A DNA stretch of 64,000 nt, from NCBI RefSeq assembly GCF_036248275.1, contig NZ_CP109181.1:7812001-7876000 (forward strand), in the 5' to 3' direction. Of this stretch, positions 53,053 to 61,875 are shown one piece after another. A program made the position numbers and the translations under genes. This DNA is from Streptomyces sp. NBC_01716 (GTDB taxonomy: Bacteria; Actinomycetota; Actinomycetes; Streptomycetales; Streptomycetaceae). The notes under the pieces are model-generated. The model did no database searches, had not been told where the DNA came from, and worked only from the letters and a program-made list of their open reading frames with translations. Each line of letters begins with the position of its first letter. Positions within the stretch are counted from its first letter, which is position 1.

Positions 53053-54003
53053 GCGGGCGGGCGCGCCGCCGGCCACCGGATACGAAACGAAAGCGAACCG
53101 CCGGGAGTCGGGACTCCAGCTGTTGACGTTGATCGTGCCCTGACCGCCGAACAGCGGCACGCGTGCCAAGGGCGCGGACCAGTCGGAGGTACCGACGAGG
53201 ACCAACTCCACGTCGAGGTCAGCGGGATGGCCGACCGTCCCCGCCGGATACCGCAGACAGACGGCAAGACGGCCGTCCGGTGCGAGATGCGGGAACCAGT
53301 CCACGGTGTCGGTCGAGAGCAGCCGCTCGACCTTCTCCGGGGACGGGTCCTCGCTCGGCACCCTGGCCAGTTGGGCGTGTCCGGGTATCGCCGCCCAGCG
53401 CTCGGTGTTGAAGTAGATCCATTCACCGTCGGGAGACCATTCGGGACCGTCCACATGGCCACCGCCCGTGTCCACCACCGTGACCGGACCGCCGTCCGAG
53501 TCGATCAGAGCGAGCCTGCCCGGACCGCCGGCCCCGTCGATCCGTACGAAGCCGAGCCGCTTCCCGTCCGGCGAAACCCCGTGCAGGAAGTGCTGGACCC
53601 CCTGCTCGTCCGTGACGCGGCGGTGGCCGCCGCCGGCCAGCGGCCCGTGGTAGATGTGCCCGTCCGTCGCGGACATGAAGACGGCCTCACCGCGCGGATC
53701 GAGGACATGGTCGTTGTTGAGAGCCGGCAGCCCCTCGTACGCGACACGACGCGGTGCGAGCGGGGAGTCGAGGGAGAAGGCCCAGAGCGCGCCGTCCCCA
53801 TTCAGATAGAGCGTGCCGCCGTCGGCTCCCCAGTTGGGCGCCTCGAAGGACATCCGGTCGAACTCGGCGATGACGGTGGCCGAGAGGGACGCCACGTCGA
53901 ACACATGGATCCGACAGGTGCGGCCCGCCCCCGGATCTCGCGGGGGACCCGACGGGTCCCGCCCGACGGGATGTGCCGTCTCACGGGGTGAAGGTGTGGT
54001 CAT
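53044..54003 (-). CDS. TolB-like/WD40-type beta-propeller protein
   Basis: 319 residues without a signal peptide. Repeated blocks of the form W(S/G)PDG(E/K)... with F(V/I)S/YFN strands (APNWGADGGTLYLNGDGALW; GVSPDGKRLGFVRID; PEWSPDGEWIYFNTE; PHLAPDGRLAVCLRYP; SWSPDSRRFAFVSYP) form a TolB-type propeller, roughly one blade per 40-45 residues. Cytoplasmic versions often bind proteins or polysaccharide fragments. ATG at 54003 with GAGGAG about 9 nt upstream. Its stop overlaps the 3' end of the YjbQ gene. Confidence 0.85.
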   Translation of the reverse strand: MTTPSPRETAHPVGRDPSGPPRDPGAGRTCRIHVFDVASLSATVIAEFDRMSFEAPNWGADGGTLYLNGDGALWAFSLDSPLAPRRVAYEGLPALNNDHVLDPRGEAVFMSATDGHIYHGPLAGGGHRRVTDEQGVQHFLHGVSPDGKRLGFVRIDGAGGPGRLALIDSDGGPVTVVDTGGGHVDGPEWSPDGEWIYFNTERWAAIPGHAQLARVPSEDPSPEKVERLLSTDTVDWFPHLAPDGRLAVCLRYPAGTVGHPADLDVELVLVGTSDWSAPLARVPLFGGQGTINVNSWSPDSRRFAFVSYPVAGGAPARSA

Positions 54004-54117
54004 CTCCGGAAACTCCTCAAGTCGCGGGCAGGTGTCCACCCTGCCCGGTGCGGCTCGGCCGCGGGCGACGAGGCCGTGTCCGCCCAGGTCCGGAAGGTGC
54101 CGCGTACTCTGGGGGCC

Positions 54118-55074
54118 GTGCCGTCCCCCCGCCCGCAACGTGTCGCCGTCCTCGTGCTGGAAGGTGCGAAGCCGCTCGACGTCGGCATTCCCGCGCAGGT
54201 GTTCACGACCCGCGAGAGCATGCCCTACGAGGTACGGGTGTGCGGCGCGGCGCCCGGTCTCGTGACCGGTGGCGACGGGCTCTCGTACCACGTCGCGGAC
54301 GGCCTCGACGCACTCGCGTGGGCCGACATCGTCTTCATCCCCGGCTACCGCTTCCCCGACCGCGAGGATCCGCCGCCCCCGGTCGTCGACGCGCTGATCG
54401 CGGCCCACCAGAGGGGCGCGCGGCTCGCCGCCATCTCCACGGGTGCCTTCGCGCTCGCCGCCACCGGGCTGCTCGACGGCAGACGCGCCACGACCCACTG
54501 GCACTACACGCGGGCGCTCGCGGCCAAGCACCCGCTCGTCCGGGTCGACGAGAACGTGCTGTTCGTGGACGAGGGCAGCGTGCTGACGTCGGCCGGTGCC
54601 GCGTCGGGCATCGACCTGTGCCTGCACATCCTGCGTTCCGACCTCGGGGTGGCCGCGTCCAACCACGCGGCCCGGCGCCTGGTCGCGGCCCCCTACCGCA
54701 GCGGCGGGCAGGCGCAGTACGTGCCGCGCCGGGTGCCCGAGCCGCTGGGCGAGCGATTCGCCGCCACCCGCGAGTGGGCCCTGCGCCGGCTCGGCAAACA
54801 CCTCACCCTCGACGTGCTCGCCCAGCACGCGGCGGTGTCGCCGCGCACGTTGGCGCGGCGCTTCGTCGAGGACACCGGGTACACGCCGATGCGGTGGGTG
54901 ATGCGCGCGCGGATCGATGCGGCCCGCGAATTGCTCGAACGCTCCGAGCTGAGCATCGAGCAGATCGCCACCGACGTCGGTCTCGGCACCGGTGCGAACC
55001 TGCGGCTGCACTTCCAGAGCACGCTCGGCACCACACCGAGCGCGTACCGGCGGACCTTTGCCCAGGGCGAGTAG
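54118..55074 (+). CDS. GlxA/FtrA-type AraC regulator with DJ-1-like N-terminal domain
   Basis: 318 residues. N-terminal DJ-1/PfpI domain (~8-170; RVAVLVLEGAKPLDVGIPAQVF, IVFIPGY, then the elbow AISTGAFALAATGLLDGRRATTHW) and a C-terminal AraC HTH pair (~220-310; LTLDVLAQHAAVSPRTLARRF, IEQIATDVGLGTGANLRLHF). The elbow Cys of DJ-1 enzymes is Ser107 here, so the domain senses rather than catalyses. The GTG at 54118 follows TACTCT by 7 nt and may be leaderless; a GTG at 54076 is the longer option. It lies 120 nt before gap on the same strand and may control it. Confidence 0.9.
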   Translation: MPSPRPQRVAVLVLEGAKPLDVGIPAQVFTTRESMPYEVRVCGAAPGLVTGGDGLSYHVADGLDALAWADIVFIPGYRFPDREDPPPPVVDALIAAHQRGARLAAISTGAFALAATGLLDGRRATTHWHYTRALAAKHPLVRVDENVLFVDEGSVLTSAGAASGIDLCLHILRSDLGVAASNHAARRLVAAPYRSGGQAQYVPRRVPEPLGERFAATREWALRRLGKHLTLDVLAQHAAVSPRTLARRFVEDTGYTPMRWVMRARIDAARELLERSELSIEQIATDVGLGTGANLRLHFQSTLGTTPSAYRRTFAQGE

Positions 55075-55194
55075 CCCAGGCGGCCCGCCCGCCGCACCCC
55101 CGTTGGCGTGATCCTTACGAACCATGGCGTTCACGCCGCAGTCACGGGCGGACGCCCCGCGCGAACCTGGAGGGAAACCGAAGGGACATCTCTT

Positions 55195-56187
55195 ATGACT
55201 CGCATCGCCATCAACGGATTCGGCCGCATCGGACGCAACGCGCTGCGCGTACTGCTCGAACGGGACAGCGACCTCGAAGTCGTCGCCGTCAACGACCTCA
55301 CCGAGCCCACCGACCTCGCGCGCCTGCTCGCCTTCGACACCACGGCCGGCCGGCTCGGCCGCCCGGTGACCGTCGACGGGAACGCCCTCGTCGTGGACGG
55401 CCGTCGTATCGCCGTTCTCGCCGAGCGCGAACCGGCCCGGCTGCCCTGGGCGGAACTCGGCGTCGACATCGTCCTGGAGTCGACCGGCCGTTTCACCTCG
55501 GCCGAGGCATCCCGCGCCCACCTCGCAGCGGGCGCCAAGAAGGTGCTGGTGAGCGCCCCGTCGGCCGGCGCCGACGCCACGATCGCGTTCGGAGTCAACA
55601 CCGACGCGTACGACCCGGCCACGCACACGATCATCTCGAACGCCTCGTGCACGACCAACGCCCTCGCGCCGCTGGCCGCGGTCCTCGACGACCTCGCCGG
55701 CATCGAGCACGGCTTCATGACGACGGTGCACGCCTACACCCAGGAGCAGAACCTCCAGGACGCTCCCCACCGCGACGCCCGCCGGGCCCGCGCCGCCGCG
55801 GTCAACATCGTGCCGACCACGACGGGCGCCGCCAAGGCGATCGGCCTGGTCCTGCCGAACCTCGACGGCAAGCTGTCGGGCGACTCGATCCGCGTGCCGG
55901 TGCCGGTGGGCTCGATCGTGGAACTCAACACGACCGTCGCCCGCGACGTGTCACGCGACGATGTGCTGGCCGCGTACCGCACGGCATCCGAAGGAGCGCT
56001 GGCCGGCATCATCGAATACTCGGAGGACGCCCTCGTGTCGTCCGACATCACGGGCAACCCCGCCTCGGCGATCTTCGACTCGGCCCTCACCCGCGTCGAC
56101 GGCCGTCACATCAAGGTGGTCGCCTGGTACGACAACGAGTGGGGCTTCTCGAACCGGTTGATCGACACGCTCGAACTCCTGGCCTGA
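55195..56187 (+). CDS. gap: Glyceraldehyde-3-phosphate dehydrogenase
   Basis: 330 residues. NAD-binding INGFGRIGR at the N-terminus, Asp34 in VNDLTEP (favouring NAD over NADP), catalytic Cys152 in SNASCTTN, the partner His in MTTVHAYTQEQ (~178), and the closing WYDNEWGFSNRL. It makes 1,3-bisphosphoglycerate in glycolysis. ATG at 55195 with AGGGA about 9 nt upstream; an ATG-less extension to 55108 is rejected. It stands next to a GlxA-type regulator rather than pgk/tpi, so it is probably a second, conditionally used isozyme. Confidence 0.96.
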   Translation: MTRIAINGFGRIGRNALRVLLERDSDLEVVAVNDLTEPTDLARLLAFDTTAGRLGRPVTVDGNALVVDGRRIAVLAEREPARLPWAELGVDIVLESTGRFTSAEASRAHLAAGAKKVLVSAPSAGADATIAFGVNTDAYDPATHTIISNASCTTNALAPLAAVLDDLAGIEHGFMTTVHAYTQEQNLQDAPHRDARRARAAAVNIVPTTTGAAKAIGLVLPNLDGKLSGDSIRVPVPVGSIVELNTTVARDVSRDDVLAAYRTASEGALAGIIEYSEDALVSSDITGNPASAIFDSALTRVDGRHIKVVAWYDNEWGFSNRLIDTLELLA

Positions 56188-56202
56188 CGCGCCGGGCAGG
56201 CC

Positions 56203-57345
56203 CTACGCGCAGTCGGGCGAGGTGGGGTCGGCGCCCACGGTGAGCGTGACCGGGATGCCGGCGACGGGCCCCAGCCGACTGCTCGTCGTGGGAGTGATGG
56301 TCGTCCCGCCGACCCGCTTCGCGGTGACCCTGCCGCTCCGGTCGACGGTGGCGACCGCCGGGTCGCCGCTGGTCCAGCGGGTCGAGGGCAGCAGCGGCAG
56401 GATGTTGTCGGCGTCCAGGGCCACTTCGTCGCCGGTGACCTCGGCCGCGTCGGTGGCGTTCAGATCGGCCCGCAGATTCAGACCGTTGTCGAAGCGGTTG
56501 TCCTCGATCACGGCGTCCGACGAACCCCGGTAGGCGAACAGCGAGGTGGTGTACGCCGACGCCTTCGGCACGGCGCGCACCTGGGTGGTGGCGCCCGGGG
56601 CGGGGCAGGGGTCCGCCGTCTCGGCGGCGAAGGCGGTGTCGCGGTCCAGGCGGGAGACCGTGTTGCGTTCGAAGGAGATACCGCTGACGCTCTTCGCGTC
56701 GAGCAGCCGTACGTCTCCGGTCCGGAAGGTGTTGTCCCGCACCCGGATGTTGTGGTGCACCGGCCTCGCCGGGTCCACGACCTGGTTCGTGGGCTCCACG
56801 AGGATCACCGGACCGGCCGGCCGCAGGAAGGTGTTGCGGCTGATCAGCACATCCTTGACGTCGTGCGAGCGGATGACCGCGAAGGTGGTCATCAGCCCGT
56901 GGAACAGCAGGTGCGAGCCGTCCCCGTCGATCGTGACGTCGCGCATGTCCTCGGCCAGGATGCCGATCCGCTTGTCCCGGTAAGTCTGGTCGGCGCCAAC
57001 GGTGTTGGAGACGTACAGCTCACGGCGTTCGGCGTGCTCGGGGTAGAGCTGATAGGTGCCGCGCGGAAACAGGACGCGGACCGGGCCCTTGACCCGCTTG
57101 GCCTGTCGCATGGCCTTCGCCACCGCGCCGGCGCTGTCCCGCCGGCCCGTCGGGTCGGCGCCGAAGGCGGTGACATCGACGACCGTCTCGGCCGCCGGAG
57201 TGGTGGCGGTCCCGGCGCTCGACGGATCGGCACCGGCCGCGAACACCGCCGGGGCCGGGGCCGTCAGTGACAGAACGACGGCCAGGGTCAGCAGGATCTT
57301 CCGCGACGGCGGGCGGGTGCTGTGCAGGCGCACGAGAGGCTCCAT
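56203..57345 (-). CDS. GH110-like alpha-1,3-galactosidase with large internal deletion
   Basis: 380 residues. Signal peptide (~15-38), then the N-terminal beta-helix part of GH110 (FGADPTGRRDSAGAVAKAMR; VLFPRGTYQLYPEHAERREL; YVSNTVGADQTYRDK; DGDGSHLLFHGLMTTFAVIR). At about residue 162-168 the sequence jumps straight into what is the C-terminal part of GH110 (ISRNTFLRPAGPVILVEPTN; QVVDPARPVHHNIRVRDN), followed by a Big2 immunoglobulin-like domain (~320-380). Full-length family members have about 300 more residues in between, including the catalytic Asp pair. The reading frame is intact across the junction. ATG at 57345 chosen because the signal peptide follows; no ribosome binding site is seen. 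The deletion call rests on remembered family layout. Confidence 0.8.
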   Translation of the reverse strand: MEPLVRLHSTRPPSRKILLTLAVVLSLTAPAPAVFAAGADPSSAGTATTPAAETVVDVTAFGADPTGRRDSAGAVAKAMRQAKRVKGPVRVLFPRGTYQLYPEHAERRELYVSNTVGADQTYRDKRIGILAEDMRDVTIDGDGSHLLFHGLMTTFAVIRSHDVKDVLISRNTFLRPAGPVILVEPTNQVVDPARPVHHNIRVRDNTFRTGDVRLLDAKSVSGISFERNTVSRLDRDTAFAAETADPCPAPGATTQVRAVPKASAYTTSLFAYRGSSDAVIEDNRFDNGLNLRADLNATDAAEVTGDEVALDADNILPLLPSTRWTSGDPAVATVDRSGRVTAKRVGGTTITPTTSSRLGPVAGIPVTLTVGADPTSPDCA

Positions 57346-57438
57346 GGGGGAGAGGGGAGCGTGGATCAACACAGACGAACGGAAGTGAACGAATTCGAAC
57401 AGGCTGGGGTCCACATAAGAACGTCGGGCCTATGGCCC

Positions 57439-57476
57439 TGTCAATATGCGTGCGGTGCATCAACCTGCGGTTGATG
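57439..57476. promoter_or_regulatory. Palindrome and TTGACA box between the GH110-like and LacI genes
   Basis: CATCAACCTGCGGTTGATG (57458-57476) is an exact 7-5-7 inverted repeat. On the minus strand a perfect TTGACA -35 hexamer (57439-57444) lies 13 bp downstream of it, pointing toward the GH110-like gene; a good -10 box is not obvious. The LacI start is at 57596 on the other side. A likely operator for one or both genes. Confidence 0.55.
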
Positions 57477-57595
57477 GCGGACAGTGATCCCATGTATGGC
57501 GGCCGGACGACAGCCGTATGCGCCGCCGCACCCGGCCGAGGCATACTCGGATCCCTGTCGGTGCGCCGGTGCCGACAGCTGCGCGGAGGTGAGTG

Positions 57596-58597
57596 ATGGC
57601 GTCGTCGGGGACCGAATCCCGCAGGGTGACGATCCACGATGTCGCCCGGTCCGCCGGGGTGTCCCGGCAGACCGTGTCACGGGCCCTGAACGACAAGGGC
57701 GAGATCCACGGCTCCACCAAGCAGCGGGTGCTCGACGCCGCCCTCGCGCTGGGCTACCGCCCGAGCCGGTTCGCCAGGGGCCTGGTCAGACAGGACACCA
57801 TCAGCGTCGGGCTGGTCATTCCCGACCTGCTCAACCCGTTCTTCACCGAGGTCGCGGCGGCGGCACTGGAAGCCGCGCGGGCCCATGGCTGGCACGTCCT
57901 CGTGTACGACACCGCCGACAGCGCCGAGGAGGAACGCGGCACCCTCCAGGTCATCGCCTCACAAGTGGACGCCGTCGTCGGGTACTTCAGCCGGTCCGAG
58001 GAAGAGATCGAGAAGCTGACGCGCGGCGTCCCGGTCGTGCTCATCGACCGTGAGCGGCGCAGCGACCGGTTCAGCGCGATCCGGATCGACGGCGAGGCCG
58101 GCGTCCAGGCGGCGATCACCCACCTGGTGGCGAACGGCCACCGGCGCATCGGCATGCTCGACCACGCGGGCCGGGCCGAACCGAGCGTCCGGCACGCCTG
58201 GTTCGCGGCCGCGACGGCGGCCTGCGGGCTGGACGAAGGGCCGGTGTGCAGGGCGGACCAGAGCGTCGAGGGCGGCGAGAGCGCGCTGGAGACGCTCCTG
58301 GCCGAACACCCCGACGTGACCGCCGTGTTCACCTTCAACGACATCATCGCCATCGGCGCGCTGCGGGCCGCGCGCCGCCTCGGCCGGAGCGTCCCCGGGG
58401 AGCTCGCCGTGATCGGTTTCGACGGGCTGCGCCTCGGTACGCTCGTCGAGCCGCCGCTCTCCACCGTGGCACTGGACACGCGCGGGCTCGGGGCGCTCGC
58501 CGTCGAGCAGGCCGCCCGCCTGCTGACCGGCAGCGGCCCGCTCGCTCCCGACGAGCTGGTCGTCCGCGCGGAGTTGCGGCTGCGCGAGTCCGGGTGA
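57596..58597 (+). CDS. LacI-family transcriptional repressor
   Basis: 333 residues. HTH and hinge VTIHDVARSAGVSRQTVSRAL (~11-31) followed by TKQRVLDAALALGYRPSRFA, then a sugar-binding domain of the periplasmic type (TISVGLVIPDLLNPFFTEVAAA; GVPVVLIDRE; HLVANGHRRIGMLDH; AVFTFNDIIAIGALRAARRLG; VIGFDG). ATG at 57596 with GGAGG 6 nt upstream. It directly precedes a sugar-uptake and beta-galactosidase operon with two GAACGTTC palindromes in its leader, so it most likely represses that operon and responds to a galactoside. Confidence 0.95.
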   Translation: MASSGTESRRVTIHDVARSAGVSRQTVSRALNDKGEIHGSTKQRVLDAALALGYRPSRFARGLVRQDTISVGLVIPDLLNPFFTEVAAAALEAARAHGWHVLVYDTADSAEEERGTLQVIASQVDAVVGYFSRSEEEIEKLTRGVPVVLIDRERRSDRFSAIRIDGEAGVQAAITHLVANGHRRIGMLDHAGRAEPSVRHAWFAAATAACGLDEGPVCRADQSVEGGESALETLLAEHPDVTAVFTFNDIIAIGALRAARRLGRSVPGELAVIGFDGLRLGTLVEPPLSTVALDTRGLGALAVEQAARLLTGSGPLAPDELVVRAELRLRESG

Positions 58598-58703
58598 GCG
58601 GGCCCGGGTGAGCGGGCCCGGCCCCGGTACCGGCTTCGGCCCCGGAACGTAACCCCCGAACCGACCCCGAATCGCTCTCCACAGGTCGCCGACGTGCGGC
58701 CTC

Positions 58704-58769
58704 TTGACACATCGGCGTACTCCGCCAGAGACTTCCCGGCAATTCGTGAACGTTCACGGGAACGTTCAC
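58704..58769 (+). promoter_or_regulatory. Promoter and tandem LacI-type operators of the galactoside operon
   Basis: TTGACA (58704-58709) is a perfect -35 box; GAGACT 18 bp downstream (58728-58733) is a weaker -10. Behind it lie GTGAACGTTCAC (58746-58757, perfect 12-bp palindrome) and GGAACGTTCAC (58759-58769) with the same GAACGTTC core. Their centres are 12 bp apart. Sites just after the start point fit a roadblock repressor, the adjacent LacI protein. Confidence 0.75.
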
Positions 58770-58789
58770 GGGCCTTGGAAGGGTCCTCA

Positions 58790-60079
58790 ATGACGCTGAC
58801 TCGACGAAGGCTCCTGGCAGGCGCGACCGCTCTCGGCGCCGCCGCGTTCGGAGCCGGTGGATGCTCAAGCCCCACGACCGCGAACCCCGGTCACCTCACC
58901 TTCTGGTACACGTACAACGGCTTCTCCGAGAACGTGCTCAAGGCCGCCAGGAAGCGCTTCGCGGCCGACAAGTTCGTCCCCTCGCAGGTGAGCGGCGACC
59001 TCACACAGCGGCTGCTCGCCGCGCTCGCCGGCGGTGCCTATCTGCCCGACATCACCATGATCGGCGACAACATCTCGCGGTACTTCAGCGACAGCGACCG
59101 CTTCGTGAACATGAACGACCACGGGGCGCGTGAGCTGGCGCAAGGCTATCTGCCGTGGAAGTGGCAGGCGGGCGCCACCTCCGACGGATTCCAGCTGGGT
59201 TTCCCCATCGACATCGGCCCAGCGGCTCTCTACTACCGGCACGACATCTTCGAGAAGGCCGGCCTGCCCAGCGAACCGGACGACGTCGCGGCGGCCGTAC
59301 CCACCTGGGAGAAGTACTTCACCTTCGGCGAGCAGATCCGGAAGAAGCTTCCCGGCCGCTATCTGATCACCGACACCAAGACGGTCTTCACGTACTCGAT
59401 GGCCCAGGAGCAGCGGAAGTACTTCACCCCCGAGAACAGCTACCTGGACGACCAGGCCCACGTCAGGCTCGCCTGGGACCGCTCGGTCGAGGCGTTCCGG
59501 CGGCGCCTCACCGCCGGGTTCGGCGGGTCGCAGACGGCCAGCGGCCAGTCCGTGGACCGGCACGCGGCCTGGAACACCGGCCAGGAGGTCAGTCTCGTCA
59601 ACGCCTCCTGGATCACCGGCGAGATCAAGCAGTCGGCTCCCGGCACCGCCGGCAAGTGGCGGGTCTGCGCACCGCCCGGCGGACCCGGCAACCAGGGCGG
59701 TTCCTTCCTCGCCATCACCGCCGCCTGCCCCGACCCGCAAGCGGCGTTCGACATCATCAGCTGGCTGCAGAACCCGGCGAACCAGGCCTCCAACTACGCC
59801 GAGATCGGCCTCTTCCCCTCCAGCCCGGCCGCGGCCGAGGACGAACGGATCACCGCCCCGGACACGTTCTTCGGCGGCCAGTCCGCCGTGAAGGTCTTCG
59901 CCGACATCGCCGACCAGGTGCGGTACGCCTACTTCAGCCCCTGGGACATCACCATCAGCGACACCTACACCGACGAGCTCACGAACGTCGAACTCGGCGG
60001 CAAGGATCCGGAGCGCGCCTGGAAGGACGCCCGGAACCGGATCGAACGACTTCTGCGCCGACAGGGTGTGCTCTCATGA
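58790..60079 (+). CDS. Sugar ABC transporter substrate-binding lipoprotein
   Basis: 429 residues. A twin-arginine-like lipoprotein signal (TLTRRRLLAGATALGAAAFG, lipid Cys in GAGGCSS, ~24), then a family-1 SBP fold: HLTFWYTYNGFSENVLKAAR; LLAALAGGAYLPDITMIGDN; QLGFPIDIGPAALYYRHDIF; WLQNPANQASNYAEIGLFPS. The ATG at 58790 has GGAAGGG 7 nt upstream. First gene of the operon behind the LacI-type operators. Its TGA overlaps the next gene's ATG. A galactoside is the likely ligand, from the GH2 enzyme in the operon. Confidence 0.95.
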   Translation: MTLTRRRLLAGATALGAAAFGAGGCSSPTTANPGHLTFWYTYNGFSENVLKAARKRFAADKFVPSQVSGDLTQRLLAALAGGAYLPDITMIGDNISRYFSDSDRFVNMNDHGARELAQGYLPWKWQAGATSDGFQLGFPIDIGPAALYYRHDIFEKAGLPSEPDDVAAAVPTWEKYFTFGEQIRKKLPGRYLITDTKTVFTYSMAQEQRKYFTPENSYLDDQAHVRLAWDRSVEAFRRRLTAGFGGSQTASGQSVDRHAAWNTGQEVSLVNASWITGEIKQSAPGTAGKWRVCAPPGGPGNQGGSFLAITAACPDPQAAFDIISWLQNPANQASNYAEIGLFPSSPAAAEDERITAPDTFFGGQSAVKVFADIADQVRYAYFSPWDITISDTYTDELTNVELGGKDPERAWKDARNRIERLLRRQGVLS

Positions 60080-61047
60080 CCGCGACGTCCGAACTCGACG
60101 CGCCGGCGACCGCCCCGCGGTCACCGGCGGAGGAGGCCGCCCGGCGCCGCAGGCGGTGGCGTCATCTGCCGCAGTACGCCGCCGTCTCCCCGTTCTTCCT
60201 GCTCTTCGCCGTCTTCGGCCTCTACCCGGTGTTCTACTCGCTCTATCTGTCGCTCCAGCGCTGGGACGGCGTAGGACCGACGAAGTTCGTCGGCCTGGAG
60301 AACTTCCGCTATCTGCTCACCGACAGCCAGTTCTGGGACTCGATAGCCAACACCCTGATCATCTGGGTGATGTCGACGGTCCCGATGACCGTGCTCGCCC
60401 TGCTCATCGCACTCGGTCTGAACTCCTCGGTGCGCTTCAAGGGCGTGCTGCGCGTCGCGTACTTCATGCCCAACGTGACCTCGATCGTGGCCATGTCGCT
60501 GGTCTTCGGCTCGATCTTCAGCGGTGAGTTCGGCATCCTCAACTGGATCCTCGACCTCTTCGGCTTCGGCCATGTCCCCTGGCTGACCGACCCCTGGGGC
60601 ATCCGGTGCGCCATCGCCATCATGATCATCTGGCGCTGGACGGGCTACAACGCCATCATCTTCCTCGCCGGACTCCAGGCCCTGCCCACCGACGTCTACG
60701 AGGCGGCGCGCGTCGACGGCGCGAGCCCCGTACAGACGTTCTTCCGGATCACCCTGCCGCTCCTGCGGCCTGTGCTCCTGTTCTCGCTGGTGATGTCCGC
60801 CATCGGCGGCCTCCAGATCTTCACCGAGTCACAGGTGCTGCTCGGCGACCGCGGCGGGCCCGGCGGGGCGGGACTGACGATGGTCCTCTACTTCTACGGA
60901 ACCGCCTTCGCGGACAACGACTTCGGCTACGGCGCCGCCATCGCCTGGGGCATCTTCGTCGTCGTCGTGCTGTTCTCCATCCTCAACTGGCGGCTTGTGC
61001 AACGCCCCGAGCGAGGCCAGGTCACCATCAAGGAGAACGTGCGATGA
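60076..61047 (+). CDS. Sugar ABC transporter permease (MalF type)
   Basis: 323 residues: basic N-terminus, six membrane helices (first FFLLFAVFGLYPVFYSLYLS) and EAA loop VYEAARVDGASPVQTFFRIT followed by LPLLRP. Start and stop each overlap a neighbour by four bases (ATGA), so translation of the three transport genes is coupled. No ATPase gene is in the operon; in Streptomyces such importers share the MsiK ATPase encoded elsewhere. Confidence 0.95.
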   Translation: MTATSELDAPATAPRSPAEEAARRRRRWRHLPQYAAVSPFFLLFAVFGLYPVFYSLYLSLQRWDGVGPTKFVGLENFRYLLTDSQFWDSIANTLIIWVMSTVPMTVLALLIALGLNSSVRFKGVLRVAYFMPNVTSIVAMSLVFGSIFSGEFGILNWILDLFGFGHVPWLTDPWGIRCAIAIMIIWRWTGYNAIIFLAGLQALPTDVYEAARVDGASPVQTFFRITLPLLRPVLLFSLVMSAIGGLQIFTESQVLLGDRGGPGGAGLTMVLYFYGTAFADNDFGYGAAIAWGIFVVVVLFSILNWRLVQRPERGQVTIKENVR

Positions 61048-61865
61048 CTACCCGCGGACGTGTCCTGACGTACACAGCGCTCCTCGTCGGCGCGGCGATC
61101 ACCCTCTTCCCCTACTACTGGCTCGCCGTGATGGCGTCCAACACCACGCCGGACATCTACTCAAGCCCCCCGAAGCTCGTCTTCGGCGACCAGCTCTTCC
61201 ACAACATCGGCGAGGTCTTCTCGAAGATCGACTTCTTCGGGTCGCTGCTCAACACGCTCGTCGTCGCGATCGTGACGACCGTAGCCGTGCTGTTCTTCGA
61301 CTCGCTCGCCGCCTTCACCTTCGCCAAGTACACCTTCCCCGGCAGCAAGATCCTCTTCGGGATCCTCCTGGCCACCTTCGTGGTGCCCACCCAGCTCGCC
61401 GCCATCCCGCAGTTCTCCCTGATGGCCGACCTCGGCTGGGTGGGAAGCCTGAAGGCGCTGATCGTGCCCGCCGCGGCCAACGCCTTCGGCATCTTCTGGA
61501 TGCGCCAGTACGCGGCCGGCGCCCTGCCGGACGAACTGCTCGACGCGGCGCGGATCGACGGCTGCGGCTTCTTCCGCACCTATCTGTACGTCGGACTGCC
61601 GGTACTGCGCCCGGCGCTCGCGTTCCTCGGCATCTTCACCTTCGTCAACGTGTGGAACGACTTCCTGTGGCCACTGGTCGTCCTCATCGACTCCCGCCAC
61701 ATCACGCTCCAACTCGCGCTCGCACAGCTCAACGGCCTCTATGTCACCGATTACAGCGTGGTCATGGCGGGCACGCTGGTGGCCATCGTCCCGCTGATCA
61801 TCATCTTCCTCTTCGGCGCCCGGCACTTCATCCGCAACATCGCCGCCGGCGCCCTCAAGGGCTGA
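61044..61865 (+). CDS. Sugar ABC transporter permease (MalG type)
   Basis: 273 residues with six membrane helices, beginning TYTALLVGAAITLFPYYWLA, and EAA loop ELLDAARIDGCGFFRTYLYV followed by GLPVLRP. The ATG overlaps the stop of the MalF-type gene. Forms the channel with that protein. The beta-galactosidase start follows after 10 nt. Confidence 0.95.
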   Translation: MTTRGRVLTYTALLVGAAITLFPYYWLAVMASNTTPDIYSSPPKLVFGDQLFHNIGEVFSKIDFFGSLLNTLVVAIVTTVAVLFFDSLAAFTFAKYTFPGSKILFGILLATFVVPTQLAAIPQFSLMADLGWVGSLKALIVPAAANAFGIFWMRQYAAGALPDELLDAARIDGCGFFRTYLYVGLPVLRPALAFLGIFTFVNVWNDFLWPLVVLIDSRHITLQLALAQLNGLYVTDYSVVMAGTLVAIVPLIIIFLFGARHFIRNIAAGALKG

Positions 61866-61875
61866 AGGGAATCCA

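Noticed and set aside
57412..57414. GTG at 57414 as start of the GH110-like gene
   Set aside because: It would lie upstream of the transcription start predicted from the TTGACA box and would push the signal peptide 23 residues inward; the ATG at 57345 is preferred, though it lacks a visible ribosome binding site.
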